Numbered from the stretch's first letter, positions 7,746 to 16,968 are shown. The stretch is 64,000 nt of DNA from Hymenobacter sp. YIM 151858-1 (GCF_025979705.1 NZ_CP110136.1:992001-1056000), one strand, 5' to 3'. The notes: generated by a model not told the origin, from the sequence alone. Made by a program: numbers and translations.

Positions 7746-9182
7746 TTATTGATGTTTGACGGCTTGCACCATCTGGCGCAGGTCGGCGGCCGAGTACACC
7801 CGACCGCGCACCACCACCGTTTGGATCTGGCGTAGGCTGGAAATGTTTTCCAGCGGGTTCTTATTCAGCAACACCACATCGGCTTCTTTGCCGGGCTTGA
7901 TGCTGCCCGAGCGTTGATCGGCCTTCAGAAATTTAGCCCCGTTGATGGTGGCAGCTTGCAGTGCCTGGGCAGGCGTGAGCCCGGCTTGCACCATCAGCTC
8001 CAGCTCGCCCAGCAAGGAGGCGCCCGGGTACACGTAGGAGTTGAAGGGGCCGCTATCGGAGCCGGCGAGCAGCGTAACGCCCGCAGCCTGCATTTGCGGC
8101 ACCATGCTCATGAACTTCGCGCCGAGCTGCTTATTGAAGGCCCGCGTAGCAGCCGATTGTGCCCGGGCGCTGGCAATGCGGCGGGCGTACGTACGCTGAA
8201 TCTTTGGATCGATGTAGGCCAGTAGGGTGTCGCGCGCGTGGTCGGTTTCGGGCAGCTCCGTCAGTACTTTCTGGATGTGCAGGGTAGGCACCACGGCTGT
8301 GCGGTGCTTGGCCAGCATGCGGTAGGTGCTAGCGGCCGTGGCGGCGTCGTAGGTTTTGTATACGGTGGGCAGCACGGCAAACAGGCCCAAGGGCCTGCTC
8401 GTGCGCAGGCTGCTTTGCACCGCCGTGGTAATGCTGTCTTCCTTCGAGGAGCAAGCCTTGAACACGTAGTACAGGTGCTCCGAGGCATCGAGCCCGCGCT
8501 CCATGGCTTCGCGCAGCGTTACGGTGTAAGGCATGTGGCCGGTGGTGGTCATGCCCCGCTTTTCGGCGGCCGTAATGGCGCCCAGGAACGCCTCGCGCGA
8601 AACGGTGCTCTCGTAGAGCTTCACGTAGTCGACCTTCAGCTTCTGCAACGAGTCCAGTGCCTTGTTGATCTGTTCGGGCGTTTCTATCACCAACGAGCCC
8701 GGCCAGGTTGGGTACGGCCCGTCGAGCTTCGGGCCCGAGGTGAAAATGCGTGGCCCTGCCAGCCGGCCCGTCTGCATTTCCTGCCGCCAGCTGTAGATGG
8801 CGGGCGTAAGGTCGCCGCCGGCATCGCGCACGGTGGTGATGCCGTGGGCCAGGTACAAGGGCAGCAAGTTGCGGTTGGCTGCGGTAAGCGAGTCGCCGCC
8901 CCGGAAGTGCACGTGCATGTCCCAGAGGCCCGGAATGAGGTACTTGCCCTGTGCATCAATGGTTTGCTTGGCTGCGGCTGTTTGCGCGCCCGAGTTGCCG
9001 AGCCGCCGTATCAGCCCTTCGGAAATGGCCAGCGTTTGGTTGGGCAGAATACGGCCTTTCTCCACATCAACCACATTGGCGTGCGTAATGAGTAGGTCGT
9101 ACGGCTGTTGGGGCTGCTGACCGGCACAGCCACCTAGGAGCAAGCCCAACGAACTGGCAAGCAGGGCAGATGAAAGCTTCAT
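7746..9182 (-). CDS. amidohydrolase-family lipoprotein
   Basis: The 478-residue protein starts MKLSSALLASSLGLLLGGCA, a signal peptide with a lipobox ending in cysteine. The mature enzyme is probably anchored to a membrane. It has the amidohydrolase beginning (VVDVEKGRI, LIPGLWDMHVHFRGGDS with the HxH metal pair), a TTTGHMPY segment for a further histidine, ASEHLYYV, and AGSDSGPFNSYVYPG near the C-terminus with the metal-binding aspartate. This pattern matches imidazolonepropionase/prolidase-type amidohydrolases; the substrate is unknown. I chose the ATG at 9182 because it starts directly at the signal peptide. The gene lies 12 bases from the deformylase gene. Confidence 0.88.
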   Translation of the reverse strand: MKLSSALLASSLGLLLGGCAGQQPQQPYDLLITHANVVDVEKGRILPNQTLAISEGLIRRLGNSGAQTAAAKQTIDAQGKYLIPGLWDMHVHFRGGDSLTAANRNLLPLYLAHGITTVRDAGGDLTPAIYSWRQEMQTGRLAGPRIFTSGPKLDGPYPTWPGSLVIETPEQINKALDSLQKLKVDYVKLYESTVSREAFLGAITAAEKRGMTTTGHMPYTVTLREAMERGLDASEHLYYVFKACSSKEDSITTAVQSSLRTSRPLGLFAVLPTVYKTYDAATAASTYRMLAKHRTAVVPTLHIQKVLTELPETDHARDTLLAYIDPKIQRTYARRIASARAQSAATRAFNKQLGAKFMSMVPQMQAAGVTLLAGSDSGPFNSYVYPGASLLGELELMVQAGLTPAQALQAATINGAKFLKADQRSGSIKPGKEADVVLLNKNPLENISSLRQIQTVVVRGRVYSAADLRQMVQAVKHQ

Positions 9183-9338
9183 TGGGGCGGAAGCAAGAGC
9201 TTGGAAGAGGCAGGAAGTTAGCACAGAATCAAAGCAGCTGGAGGCGTGAAGGTGCTTTTAAGGCTTAGCTGCTGGGGTGCCGGGGTAAAGAGGCTTTGGT
9301 ATCGTGTGGCGAAGCTTTCTGAATTTAATGCCTGCTAC

Positions 9339-11648
9339 TTAGGTCAGCAGTTCGCGCAGGACTGGCAGCACGCGCATACCGCGCTCAAGATCTAAGTCGG
9401 CATCTTGGGGCGTTTTAGCGGTTGGTCCGCCAACTGCTAAGGCCAATACTTGCTCGCGTTCGGGCTGGCTGAAGTCGGCAAAGGAGCGACGCAGCAGCGG
9501 TACAATTTCCTGGAACACCGTTTCATCAAGCCCCGAAAGCCACTCATCGAGCAAATCGAACAGCACGCGGTTATGAATGAGCAGCAGCCCGCTGCCGCGC
9601 AAAAAGCCTTCAATCCAGGCGGTGGCGTACTCGGTGGGTTGGGCAGCCGATAAGGCCAAGCCAAGGAGGGTAGCCGTAGCTTCGGGGGTTAGCTGTTGCG
9701 CATCGAACAGGAGGCGCGTGGTGGCACCGGCCAGCAAGCCGTTGCTGGCCGGCTGACGAGCAATATTGTGCAGGGCGGTGTACCAGTCGGTTTGTTGTGT
9801 TTCGTCGGGTAGCAGGCGAATCGCTTGGTGCGCTGCTTCGATGCGTTCCAAGAGCTGGCGGGCAGCGTCTTGGTCGAGGCCGGTGGTGGCCAGCGGCAGC
9901 GAAATGCACAGGCGGGGCACCAAATGATGTACCACTTGGGCAACCTGGGCGCTTTCGGTGCGGCGCACGTTGCCGTAGCGCAGCACGTTTACCAGCGGCG
10001 GCAAGGCGGCCAGCAAATGAGCTACGTCGCGGGTATCGGCGCTGAGGGTTTCGAGGCGCGTAACCATGGCCGGCACGGCAGGGCCTAGGTCGGCCTGCAG
10101 CGCTTCCTCCAGCAGTTGGCTGATTTGCCCTAGGTCGGTGGCCTGCTGGGCGCGGTGGTTGGCGGCCCCACTGGCGGCCAGCAGCACGGTGTTGCCCCAG
10201 CGGCCGGCTTCGAGCACCTGCAGCACCATTTCGGGCCGCCATTGCAGCTCCCACACTTCGTGAAAGGTGCCGCTTTTGCCCTCCACGCGCTGCGGTTTGC
10301 CCCACCGAATGCCCAGCAGCTGCAGCCGATGCAGCAAGTGGCTGCGCCCTAGGTCGAGGTCTTTGCGCAGGTCGAGGGCCAAGGTTTTGCGAGCGGCTTC
10401 GGGCTTCAGGCGTAAGGTTTTCTGCTGCTGCCCTAGGTCTTGCTGCAGCGGCGAGGCGGGCAGCTCCTCGGGTACTTCGCCCAGCGCTTCGCCAATTACC
10501 AGCTGCTGATGCACCAGTTGCAGCGCCTCGGCGTAGCCACCGCCGAAGATGCTTACGGCGGCTTCCTCCAGCTCTTCGATACCCGGCAAAGCCAGCCCGC
10601 GCACGGCAGCCAACGCCTCGGCCAGCCGCACGCCCTCAATGGCGTGGGCCGATGAGGCGTCTATTTGCTGTTGCCGGAGCAGGTGGGCCGCCCGCACCAT
10701 CCAGTGCGTTACAACCCGCTCGTGCGGCTCCGTAAACAGCAGCTCGTACCAGGCCGGCGAGAGTACCCCCGCGCCGTAACCCGACTGCCGGGCCAGCCGA
10801 TCGTACGTCCAGGGTACCCAGGTGGCTTCGGTCTTCACCTTACCTAGGCCTTTAAGCCGGGCTTTGTCGTCCTTGGCGTAGCGCGGCAGCTCCTCGGCGC
10901 GCAGCACCGGCGCGTGCCAGGCGCCGCACACCACCGCCACGCGCTGGTAACCCTGCTTGAGGGTATTGCGCAGGGTTTCGCGCATGTAGGCCTCGCGCAG
11001 CAACGTTTCCGCCGATTCGGGCTGGGCCAGCTCTTCCCGCAAAGCGCTCATCATCTGCAGCACCACTGCAAAGGCATCGGCGTGGCCGGCGGAATGCTCG
11101 ATGCGGGCTTCCCACCAACGCTCCCCGTCGGTGTAGCCGTCGAGGCGGGCAAGGTGGGCAATGGGATCGAGGCGGAGGGGGGCCTCACCCCCCGGCCCCC
11201 TCTCCGAAAGAGAGGGGGAGCCAGACGGTTCGGTTTCGGTAGCTAATGTTGGGTCTTCGTTAACGTTATTGTCGGTTTCCGCCTCGGTTGGCGAGCCGGA
11301 GCCGGGCCTACCAGCTGATACGGGCAAAGCAAAGTGCAGCGTCATCGGCAAATCGAAGCAGCGCAGGTGAGCACCGTGTTGCTGGCACCACAGCGCCGCT
11401 TGCCACTCGGGCGAGAAATGGGCGAACGGCAGAAAAGTGGCCTGGGCGTGCTGCTTCGGGTTGTAAATGAGCAAAGCCACGGGCGGCTTTAGGCCAGGGT
11501 CGGCCGCCAATGCCATAGCTTGTTCGCCGTCGGCGGGGCATTCGAGCAGCACGACGTCGGGCTGAAAATCGTCCAGTGCCTTCAGCAGGCTGGCCGTGCT
11601 GCCTGGGCCGTGGTGGCGAATGCCGAATAGGCGGAGGTCGGTGGGCAT
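9339..11648 (-). CDS. DUF5682 family protein of the MoxR-vWA cluster
   Basis: The 769-residue protein starts MPTDLRLFGIRHHGPGSTAS and continues with VVLLECPADGEQAMALA. Both are hallmarks of DUF5682, a family found beside MoxR ATPases, vWA proteins, DUF5691 and SWIM proteins. A later segment (TLKQGYQRVAVVCGAWHAPV) recalls the TraB/EreA-like fold, in which a histidine and glutamates could be catalytic (inference). The C-terminal half is alpha-helical. There is no signal peptide or membrane segment. Around residue 145-158 the coding sequence contains an in-frame dispersed palindrome (11176-11222) that encodes a low-complexity insert, SLSERGPGGEAPLR. The molecular function is not established. Confidence 0.85.
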   Translation of the reverse strand: MPTDLRLFGIRHHGPGSTASLLKALDDFQPDVVLLECPADGEQAMALAADPGLKPPVALLIYNPKQHAQATFLPFAHFSPEWQAALWCQQHGAHLRCFDLPMTLHFALPVSAGRPGSGSPTEAETDNNVNEDPTLATETEPSGSPSLSERGPGGEAPLRLDPIAHLARLDGYTDGERWWEARIEHSAGHADAFAVVLQMMSALREELAQPESAETLLREAYMRETLRNTLKQGYQRVAVVCGAWHAPVLRAEELPRYAKDDKARLKGLGKVKTEATWVPWTYDRLARQSGYGAGVLSPAWYELLFTEPHERVVTHWMVRAAHLLRQQQIDASSAHAIEGVRLAEALAAVRGLALPGIEELEEAAVSIFGGGYAEALQLVHQQLVIGEALGEVPEELPASPLQQDLGQQQKTLRLKPEAARKTLALDLRKDLDLGRSHLLHRLQLLGIRWGKPQRVEGKSGTFHEVWELQWRPEMVLQVLEAGRWGNTVLLAASGAANHRAQQATDLGQISQLLEEALQADLGPAVPAMVTRLETLSADTRDVAHLLAALPPLVNVLRYGNVRRTESAQVAQVVHHLVPRLCISLPLATTGLDQDAARQLLERIEAAHQAIRLLPDETQQTDWYTALHNIARQPASNGLLAGATTRLLFDAQQLTPEATATLLGLALSAAQPTEYATAWIEGFLRGSGLLLIHNRVLFDLLDEWLSGLDETVFQEIVPLLRRSFADFSQPEREQVLALAVGGPTAKTPQDADLDLERGMRVLPVLRELLT
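11176..11222. repeat. dispersed GC-rich palindrome inserted in frame in a coding gene
   Basis: The core is CCCCCTCTC - CGAAA - GAGAGGGGG (11196-11218), preceded by GCCTCACCCCCCGG. I recognise this as a type of dispersed repeat usually found between genes. Here it lies inside the DUF5682 gene. On the minus strand it is read as SLSERGPGGEAPLR without a stop. Its ends flow into Ser/Thr/Glu-rich sequence, so it probably forms a surface linker. Confidence 0.7.
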
Positions 11649-11663
11649 ACCTGGTAGTCTAGC

Positions 11664-12710
11664 CTATGGTACCAGCTGAAAAATCTGCCCATCCCAAATG
11701 CCTAAAGCACCGTTTCGGATCAGCAATACCAACTTGTTATCGGAAGTAAAATCCATCTTGCTGGCCTCGGTATGTTGTTTAGCTGGGCCTGGCCAGGTAG
11801 GAGACCAAACTAGTTGCCAGGCACTGGCCTTGCTAAGGTCTGTCGTTATGCTTCCCTTGAAAATGCCGTTTTGTGAGTAGTAGTAGCAGCGTTGCTCAGC
11901 CGCATTGTATGCAAGTGCCCGGATGTATTCGCCTTCCTCACTCCCGAATGTTACAGTTCGGTAGTTCTTATCCCCACTGCTATTGAATACATGCTGGGCC
12001 TGAAACCCATCTAAACGGGTGATACAACCAGACGAAGTACCGTGCGCAACTGCGCCGGACAAGTATACCTGAGAACCGACTTGACAAAAGGAATTGACGG
12101 GGCTCAAACAGGCCAGCGAATCCCGAAACGAAACAGGAATGAACGCCTGCTTCTGCGTGTCGAAAGCATACAGGTTACCTCCCCATTCGCCCTGGCCGAA
12201 ACCCAGCCACAGAACATCGTTGCGGTCTAATAGCGTGGCATCGGGTACAGGCTGCCATTTGTAATATCGATTCAAACTCTCTTTTGGGGCAAAATACTTG
12301 TTGGTTGAAACGTTAAGGAGCCCGGTTTCGGTAGCAGCCCAAACCTGATGTAGTTTGTCAAGGGCCAAGAAAGTGGTCTTTGCTGGCAGCTGGCCTATTT
12401 GGTTAGCCTTTCCGTTGCTCGTGTTGAGCTGATATACCACCGAATTACAGACGGCAACCAACTCACCCGTTTTGGTGCTGTGAATGCTTGATATAGGGCC
12501 TTCTAAACCCGCTTTATATGGCCGTTCATTGCCCTTGGAAGTAAAGGACATAAGCAGCCCATCCACGTCCAGAGCCCAGATTGTACTGTCCAGCACCACA
12601 AAGTCTTTGTATGCTCCTGTATGCACAAGGGGCAGCTTAGACTTTTTGCGTCCTTGGCTTAGTGCACTTACACTCAGCAGCAGAAGGCTCAGCAGTAAGT
12701 AAATCCTCAT
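11664..12710 (-). CDS. secreted propeller-like protein of unknown function
   Basis: The 348-residue protein starts MRIYLLLSLLLLSVSALSQG, a clear signal peptide. The remainder is a chain of short repeats such as DSTIWALDVDGLLMSF, KLHQVWAATETGLLNVS and RNDVLWLGFGQGEWGGN. These resemble the beta-propeller blades of two-component-regulator-type or sugar-binding propellers. I chose the ATG at 12710 over a longer frame because it begins the signal peptide. The gene sits 8 bases after the MoxR ATPase gene and just before DUF5682, so it should be co-transcribed. Its base composition is visibly more AT-rich than its neighbours, suggesting a later insertion into the cluster. No specific function can be assigned. 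Confidence 0.72.
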   Translation of the reverse strand: MRIYLLLSLLLLSVSALSQGRKKSKLPLVHTGAYKDFVVLDSTIWALDVDGLLMSFTSKGNERPYKAGLEGPISSIHSTKTGELVAVCNSVVYQLNTSNGKANQIGQLPAKTTFLALDKLHQVWAATETGLLNVSTNKYFAPKESLNRYYKWQPVPDATLLDRNDVLWLGFGQGEWGGNLYAFDTQKQAFIPVSFRDSLACLSPVNSFCQVGSQVYLSGAVAHGTSSGCITRLDGFQAQHVFNSSGDKNYRTVTFGSEEGEYIRALAYNAAEQRCYYYSQNGIFKGSITTDLSKASAWQLVWSPTWPGPAKQHTEASKMDFTSDNKLVLLIRNGALGIWDGQIFQLVP

Positions 12711-12718
12711 TTCCTTTT

Positions 12719-13819
12719 CTACTCCACTACCTCGCGGCAGGCCCGGTACAAATCCTTCCACCCGTCGCGCTCCTTTACCACCGTTTCCAGGTACTCCAGC
12801 CACACCACGCGGTCCTGCACCGGGTCTTTCACCACAGCGCCGGTAAGGCTGGCGGCGAGGTCGGCGGCTTGCAGGGTACCGTCGCCGAAGTAGGCAGCCA
12901 GGGCCAAACCGCTGTTCAGCACCGAAATGGCCTCGCCGGTGCTCAGGGTGCCGCTGGGGCTTTTGAGCTTGGTTTTGCCGTTTTCCGTTACGCCCGAGCG
13001 TAGTTCGCGGAAGATGGTTACCAAGCGGCTGATCTGCTCCAGAGCCGCGGTGGTAGGTGGCAGTTGCAGCGCACGGCCGGTTTTTTCCACGCGCGAGTGC
13101 ACAATCTGCACTTCCTCGGCTACGGAGGTGGGCAGGGGCAGCACCACGGTGTTGAAGCGGCGGCGCAGGGCGCTGCTCAGCTCGTTTACGCCTTTGTCGC
13201 GGTCGTTGGCGGTGGCTATTACGTTGAAGCCGCGGGTGGCTTGCACCTCGGTAGCCAGCTCGGGCACGGGCAGCACTTTTTCGGAGAGGACGGTGATGAG
13301 CGTATCTTGCACGTCGGAGGGGATGCGCGTGAGTTCTTCAACCCGCACCAGGGCGCCTTCTTGCATGCCTTTAAGCAGGGGCGAGGGCACCAGCGCGGCA
13401 GGCGAGGGGCCTTCGGCAATGAGGCGGGCGTAGTTCCAGGAGTAGCGAATGGCGTCTTCGGAGGTACCGGCCGTGCCTTGAATAAGCAGGTTGCTGTGCC
13501 CGCTGATGGCGGCTGTGAGGTGCTCGGAGACCCAGCTCTTGGCCGTGCCGGGCACGCCGAGCAGCAGCAGAGCGCGGTCGGTGGCGAGGGTGGCCACGGC
13601 AATTTCCATCAGGCGGCGCTGCCCAATGTACTTGGGCTCAATTTCGGAGCCGTTGTCGAGCGTGCCGCCGAGCAGGTACGTGACTACAGCCCAGGGCGAG
13701 AGTTGCCAACCGGGCGGCTTTGGTCGGTCGTCGATAGCGGCAAGCGCGGCAAGTTCTTCGGCGTACTGCACCTCGGCATGCGGGCGCAGAATATTATCAA
13801 GAGCAGGGGTGGAGGACAT
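12719..13819 (-). CDS. MoxR-type AAA ATPase
   Basis: The 366-residue protein starts MSSTPALDNILRPHAEVQYA. Walker A is LLLLGVPGTAKSW near residue 85 and Walker B is LVRVEELTRIPSD. Sensor and finger segments are FNVIATANDRDKGV and SSALRRRFNTVVLPLP. This is the MoxR/CbxQ-like group of AAA+ ATPases, which act as chaperones for vWA partner proteins. The ATG at 13819 was chosen because the additional upstream residues of the longer frame (to 13897) are not family-like. The vWA partner is encoded further down the same strand (6034-7151), and DUF5691 and SWIM genes lie upstream. This is the likely motor of the putative complex. Confidence 0.9.
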   Translation of the reverse strand: MSSTPALDNILRPHAEVQYAEELAALAAIDDRPKPPGWQLSPWAVVTYLLGGTLDNGSEIEPKYIGQRRLMEIAVATLATDRALLLLGVPGTAKSWVSEHLTAAISGHSNLLIQGTAGTSEDAIRYSWNYARLIAEGPSPAALVPSPLLKGMQEGALVRVEELTRIPSDVQDTLITVLSEKVLPVPELATEVQATRGFNVIATANDRDKGVNELSSALRRRFNTVVLPLPTSVAEEVQIVHSRVEKTGRALQLPPTTAALEQISRLVTIFRELRSGVTENGKTKLKSPSGTLSTGEAISVLNSGLALAAYFGDGTLQAADLAASLTGAVVKDPVQDRVVWLEYLETVVKERDGWKDLYRACREVVE

Positions 13820-14064
13820 AGTTGGGAGGGAAGAACTAAAGCTACTGATTAGCGGATAAGGGTAGAAGGATGGAACCGTTGCTTTGGCATGCTGCACCTA
13901 GGGGTACTAATCCAGTCATCGAGTGGCGAAGGATGACTTTCAACGGTTATCAACCACCCCTAGCCCACGCCGCTCCAAGCGCGGAATTCATCTGAGGAGG
14001 GGAACTAGCTTGTAGCTTTAGCTACACCGATTGAAAAGGTGCGGTAAAAAGAGTAAGGTTCTGC
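13820..14064. other. 245-base gap with a short hairpin inside the MoxR cluster
   Basis: No gene is seen. The gap holds a small perfect inverted repeat GTAGCT-TT-AGCTAC near 14011-14024, close behind the DUF5691 stop, and one CCTAGG. The length suggests a separate promoter for the AAA ATPase gene or an attenuating site, which would split the cluster into two transcripts. I could not identify a clear TAnnTTTG element. Confidence 0.4.
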
Positions 14065-15621
14065 TTAGCCTTCCGGGGCAGGAGGTTCGGTTAGCGTTTG
14101 AGATAGTTGCTGGCGAAACTGCAGGGTATCGAGCAGTTGGTTTATTTGGTTGTTTAGCATCGGCTCTACATCCAGGAGTGGGTGCAGGGCGGTGGCGCAT
14201 AAATCGTACTGCGCGGGCGGTACGGCACGTTGCATGTGGCGCAAAAGCTGCGCAATGCGAGCGGAAAGTGCATAACGCTGGATGTTGTTAGGCACAACGA
14301 CGGTATTCCCGATCGTGCTAAGCGCCAAATTGGTTAGCGCTTGGGGCCACGGACCTGGGGCGTTTAGGAGCAGCGCTTCCCAGCGGCCTTCGGGTTGGCT
14401 AAAGCGGGGCTGCCTGGGCAATTGCTCGAGCAGCAGCTGCGCAAATTCGGCGGGGTTGAGCAGCGCAGCGGCTTGCGGCGCCGTAAGCGGCGGCACGGTT
14501 GGTTGCGCTAGCTGCAACGAGAGATATGCGCGTGCCCACTCCGCGGAGCGGTGAAGCAGAAGCGCCTGCTGCCAAGCGGTAAGTAGCACCGACGCCCACT
14601 CGCTTTCGGCAGCCAGCTCCAATATTTTGGCGGGAGATATTTCCCAATGCGCAGCCCAACGCTCGGGCGCGATAAGTGCCAGCAGCTGACCTAGCACTAC
14701 TGCTTTCTCGCCGCTAAACCGGGCGTCTTTCTGCTCGATACCGTCGGCCTGCCATTCAGTTTTCCATACCTCCGGTAAGTGTACTTCAAGGCTTTTGCCG
14801 CGCAGTAAGGATTTCTTCAGCCTGACGTACTGCTGGGCCCGTTGCCACAGGCGTTCGGCCAAGGCGCTGCCCTTTAGCCGGGCCAACAGTGGCGCAACGG
14901 TTTGTCGCACTTCTTTGCTTTTCGACAGCAGGTATTGTTCGAGCAAAGGCGCATCAGCCTCGCTCAAACCTGCGGCCAGTGTGCCGAGCAAGATTGCTTG
15001 TTGCCTGGCCGATTCTTGCGGTAAAGCCGCGGCGAGTAGCTCACGGGCCTGCGCCGCGTTGCGGAAGCGCAGGTGTTGCAAATACTGCTGCCGTTGCGTT
15101 ATGGTGCCGGTTTCCCAATCGGCCTCGCTGCTTTCCGAAGCACCGAACAGCTGTGCCCAGGCGGAGTTCAGGCCAGCAAGCCAGCGGCCTCGCTCGCCCA
15201 TTACAGCCGCGGTGTTGGCGCGCAGCTCGGGGCGTGCGGCTGCGTAGCTGAGCATGGGCACAAGCAAGTGGTGCGGCACCCGGCGGCCGTGTTGCGCCAG
15301 CTGGTGCAGGTACTCGCCGAACACATCGGGGTAGCTACCGCTGAGCAGTACCCGCAAGGCATCTTGCCCTTGCGGACCTAGGGCAGGCAAGGTTTCGGCC
15401 GGAGCCGTTTCGGGCAAGGCTAAGCTGGCAGCGGGAGCCCGGAAGCCAGCCTTGCGAATAAGCCCTAGGGTGCCGGCAGCCCGGAGTACCTGAGCCTCGC
15501 GTGCCAGCTCGGGCTGCTCGGGTATAGCAGCCAGTTTGGGTACCGGTTCGCCGCTTTGGCGCGTGCCGAGCAGCGCCACTCGCAGCAGCTGCGACCAATC
15601 GGATTGCAGGTTCGGCTCCAT
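14065..15621 (-). CDS. DUF5691 family protein
   Basis: The 518-residue protein starts MEPNLQSDWSQLLRVALLGT, the typical opening of DUF5691 proteins (W..LL..ALLGT). The rest is almost wholly alpha-helical with HEAT-like character, for example QYLQHLRFRNAAQARELLAA and ALPQESARQQAILLGTLAAG. The segment QYLLSKSKEVRQTVAPLLAR is a good HEAT repeat. This suggests a scaffold that binds other proteins. No signal or membrane segment is present. The start codon directly abuts the stop of the SWIM gene at 15622, so the two are translationally coupled. DUF5691 is known only by its association with SWIM, MoxR, DUF5682 and vWA genes, as here. Confidence 0.85.
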   Translation of the reverse strand: MEPNLQSDWSQLLRVALLGTRQSGEPVPKLAAIPEQPELAREAQVLRAAGTLGLIRKAGFRAPAASLALPETAPAETLPALGPQGQDALRVLLSGSYPDVFGEYLHQLAQHGRRVPHHLLVPMLSYAAARPELRANTAAVMGERGRWLAGLNSAWAQLFGASESSEADWETGTITQRQQYLQHLRFRNAAQARELLAAALPQESARQQAILLGTLAAGLSEADAPLLEQYLLSKSKEVRQTVAPLLARLKGSALAERLWQRAQQYVRLKKSLLRGKSLEVHLPEVWKTEWQADGIEQKDARFSGEKAVVLGQLLALIAPERWAAHWEISPAKILELAAESEWASVLLTAWQQALLLHRSAEWARAYLSLQLAQPTVPPLTAPQAAALLNPAEFAQLLLEQLPRQPRFSQPEGRWEALLLNAPGPWPQALTNLALSTIGNTVVVPNNIQRYALSARIAQLLRHMQRAVPPAQYDLCATALHPLLDVEPMLNNQINQLLDTLQFRQQLSQTLTEPPAPEG

Positions 15622-16968
15622 TTAGCGGCCAACTGGTTGGGTGAGGGCGGTATAGCCAAGGGGCAGCAGGGCGCGGCCGTTCCACTCGCCAAACACGCTG
15701 AGCGGGTGCCCGCCGCTGGCCGCCAACAAAGCCCAGCTTTGATCGGCATTGGCGCGCACCGGTAGCTGCGCGCCGGTTGCCGTATGGTGAAGCTGCATGC
15801 TGCCATCGGGCATTAGCACGGGCACCACGCCGCTTAGGGTAGCTGGCCATTCGCGCAGCCAAGGCAACCGACCTAGGGCGCTGGCGTAGGCATCGAGCAG
15901 CTCGGTGGGGCTGGTAGCGGGCGGCAATGTAGGCGTGGGCTGCAGGCCGATAAAAATCCAGTCGGTGGCGGGTACGGCGCGCAAGGGTACGCTGCCCGGG
16001 TAAAAGGCCAGGCCGCCTTGGTACCTGCCGTGGGGCACGAGCGCACTGGCGAAAGCCTGTCCGCCAAACGAGTACTCCAGCACCAGGGCATAACGCGCCT
16101 GTTGTTCGGCCCACAACCAGGTGCGCCTTGCCAGCAGGCGCTCCTCTTCGGTGGTTATCTGGCCAACCACAAGCCACGTGTCGGCTACGGGTACCTGTTG
16201 GGCTAGCACATCCTCCTTCTTCGCGTTCACGCCAATAAGCTGCAGCACGTCGTGGCGTAGGTCGGTGGGGAGTTCGGGCAGCCGCAGCACAGCCCGCGTT
16301 AGCAAGTAAAGCTCACCTAGGCGGGCGAGTTGGCGCTCGGGCCAATCGGTACCTGAGTAGCGTAGGGTGGGCAGCTCGCGCAGCACGGCGGCAAGCCCCG
16401 GCAACTTGTCGTCGACGAGGCGGGCGGCTTGGTGCTCCCAAAAGCTGGCGGGCTGCTTTTCCGTTTGAGCCAAGCCAGCACCCATCAGGTCGTGCAGCCA
16501 GGTGAGCAGCTCAGCGGCGCCGCGCTGCATGCGTTCCAAGCGCTGCCCCGAAACTTGCAGCACCCCTCGCGGCTTCTCGTCAGCTGATTCAGTTGGAACA
16601 ACTACTTCGTTAGGCTCGGCAGGACTGCTTTTCGAGATTTTGGTTTGCTGTCGTTTGTCGAGCCATTCTGCTAGCCAAGCCGGCGCGCTGCTTTCACCAA
16701 ATAACTGGGGCTGCCTTGCTAGCAGCAGGAGCAGGCCGGCCCCGTGCTTACACGGGAACACGCGGCTGGGGCACGAGCATTTAAAGGCTGGTTCGCCTAG
16801 GTCGATGCCCACCTGGTATGGTTTGGAGCCACTGCCAGCACACGCGCCCCACGCAGCCAGGTTGGTTTTGCCTAGGTTGTTCCATTGGCTGGGTTTGGCT
16901 AGGTCGAGGCCGCGCTTAAGCGTACCGGGGTCGGTAATCAGTGCCCGAACCTGGTCTTCAGTCCACAT
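15622..16968 (-). CDS. SWIM zinc-finger protein
   Basis: The 448-residue protein starts MWTEDQVRALITDPGTLKRG. Residues around 62-76 hold FKCSCPSRVFPCKH, a CxCx(6)CxH SWIM zinc finger. A linker rich in Ser/Lys/Glu follows (KISKSSPAEPNEVVVP), then an alpha/beta region of 300 residues without recognisable enzyme motifs. SWIM fingers bind DNA or proteins. This gene is the first of the block of minus-strand genes with DUF5691, MoxR, DUF5682 and vWA genes behind it. Its TAG or TAA stop is adjacent to the next ATG. It probably recruits the complex to its target (inference). Confidence 0.88.
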   Translation of the reverse strand: MWTEDQVRALITDPGTLKRGLDLAKPSQWNNLGKTNLAAWGACAGSGSKPYQVGIDLGEPAFKCSCPSRVFPCKHGAGLLLLLARQPQLFGESSAPAWLAEWLDKRQQTKISKSSPAEPNEVVVPTESADEKPRGVLQVSGQRLERMQRGAAELLTWLHDLMGAGLAQTEKQPASFWEHQAARLVDDKLPGLAAVLRELPTLRYSGTDWPERQLARLGELYLLTRAVLRLPELPTDLRHDVLQLIGVNAKKEDVLAQQVPVADTWLVVGQITTEEERLLARRTWLWAEQQARYALVLEYSFGGQAFASALVPHGRYQGGLAFYPGSVPLRAVPATDWIFIGLQPTPTLPPATSPTELLDAYASALGRLPWLREWPATLSGVVPVLMPDGSMQLHHTATGAQLPVRANADQSWALLAASGGHPLSVFGEWNGRALLPLGYTALTQPVGR

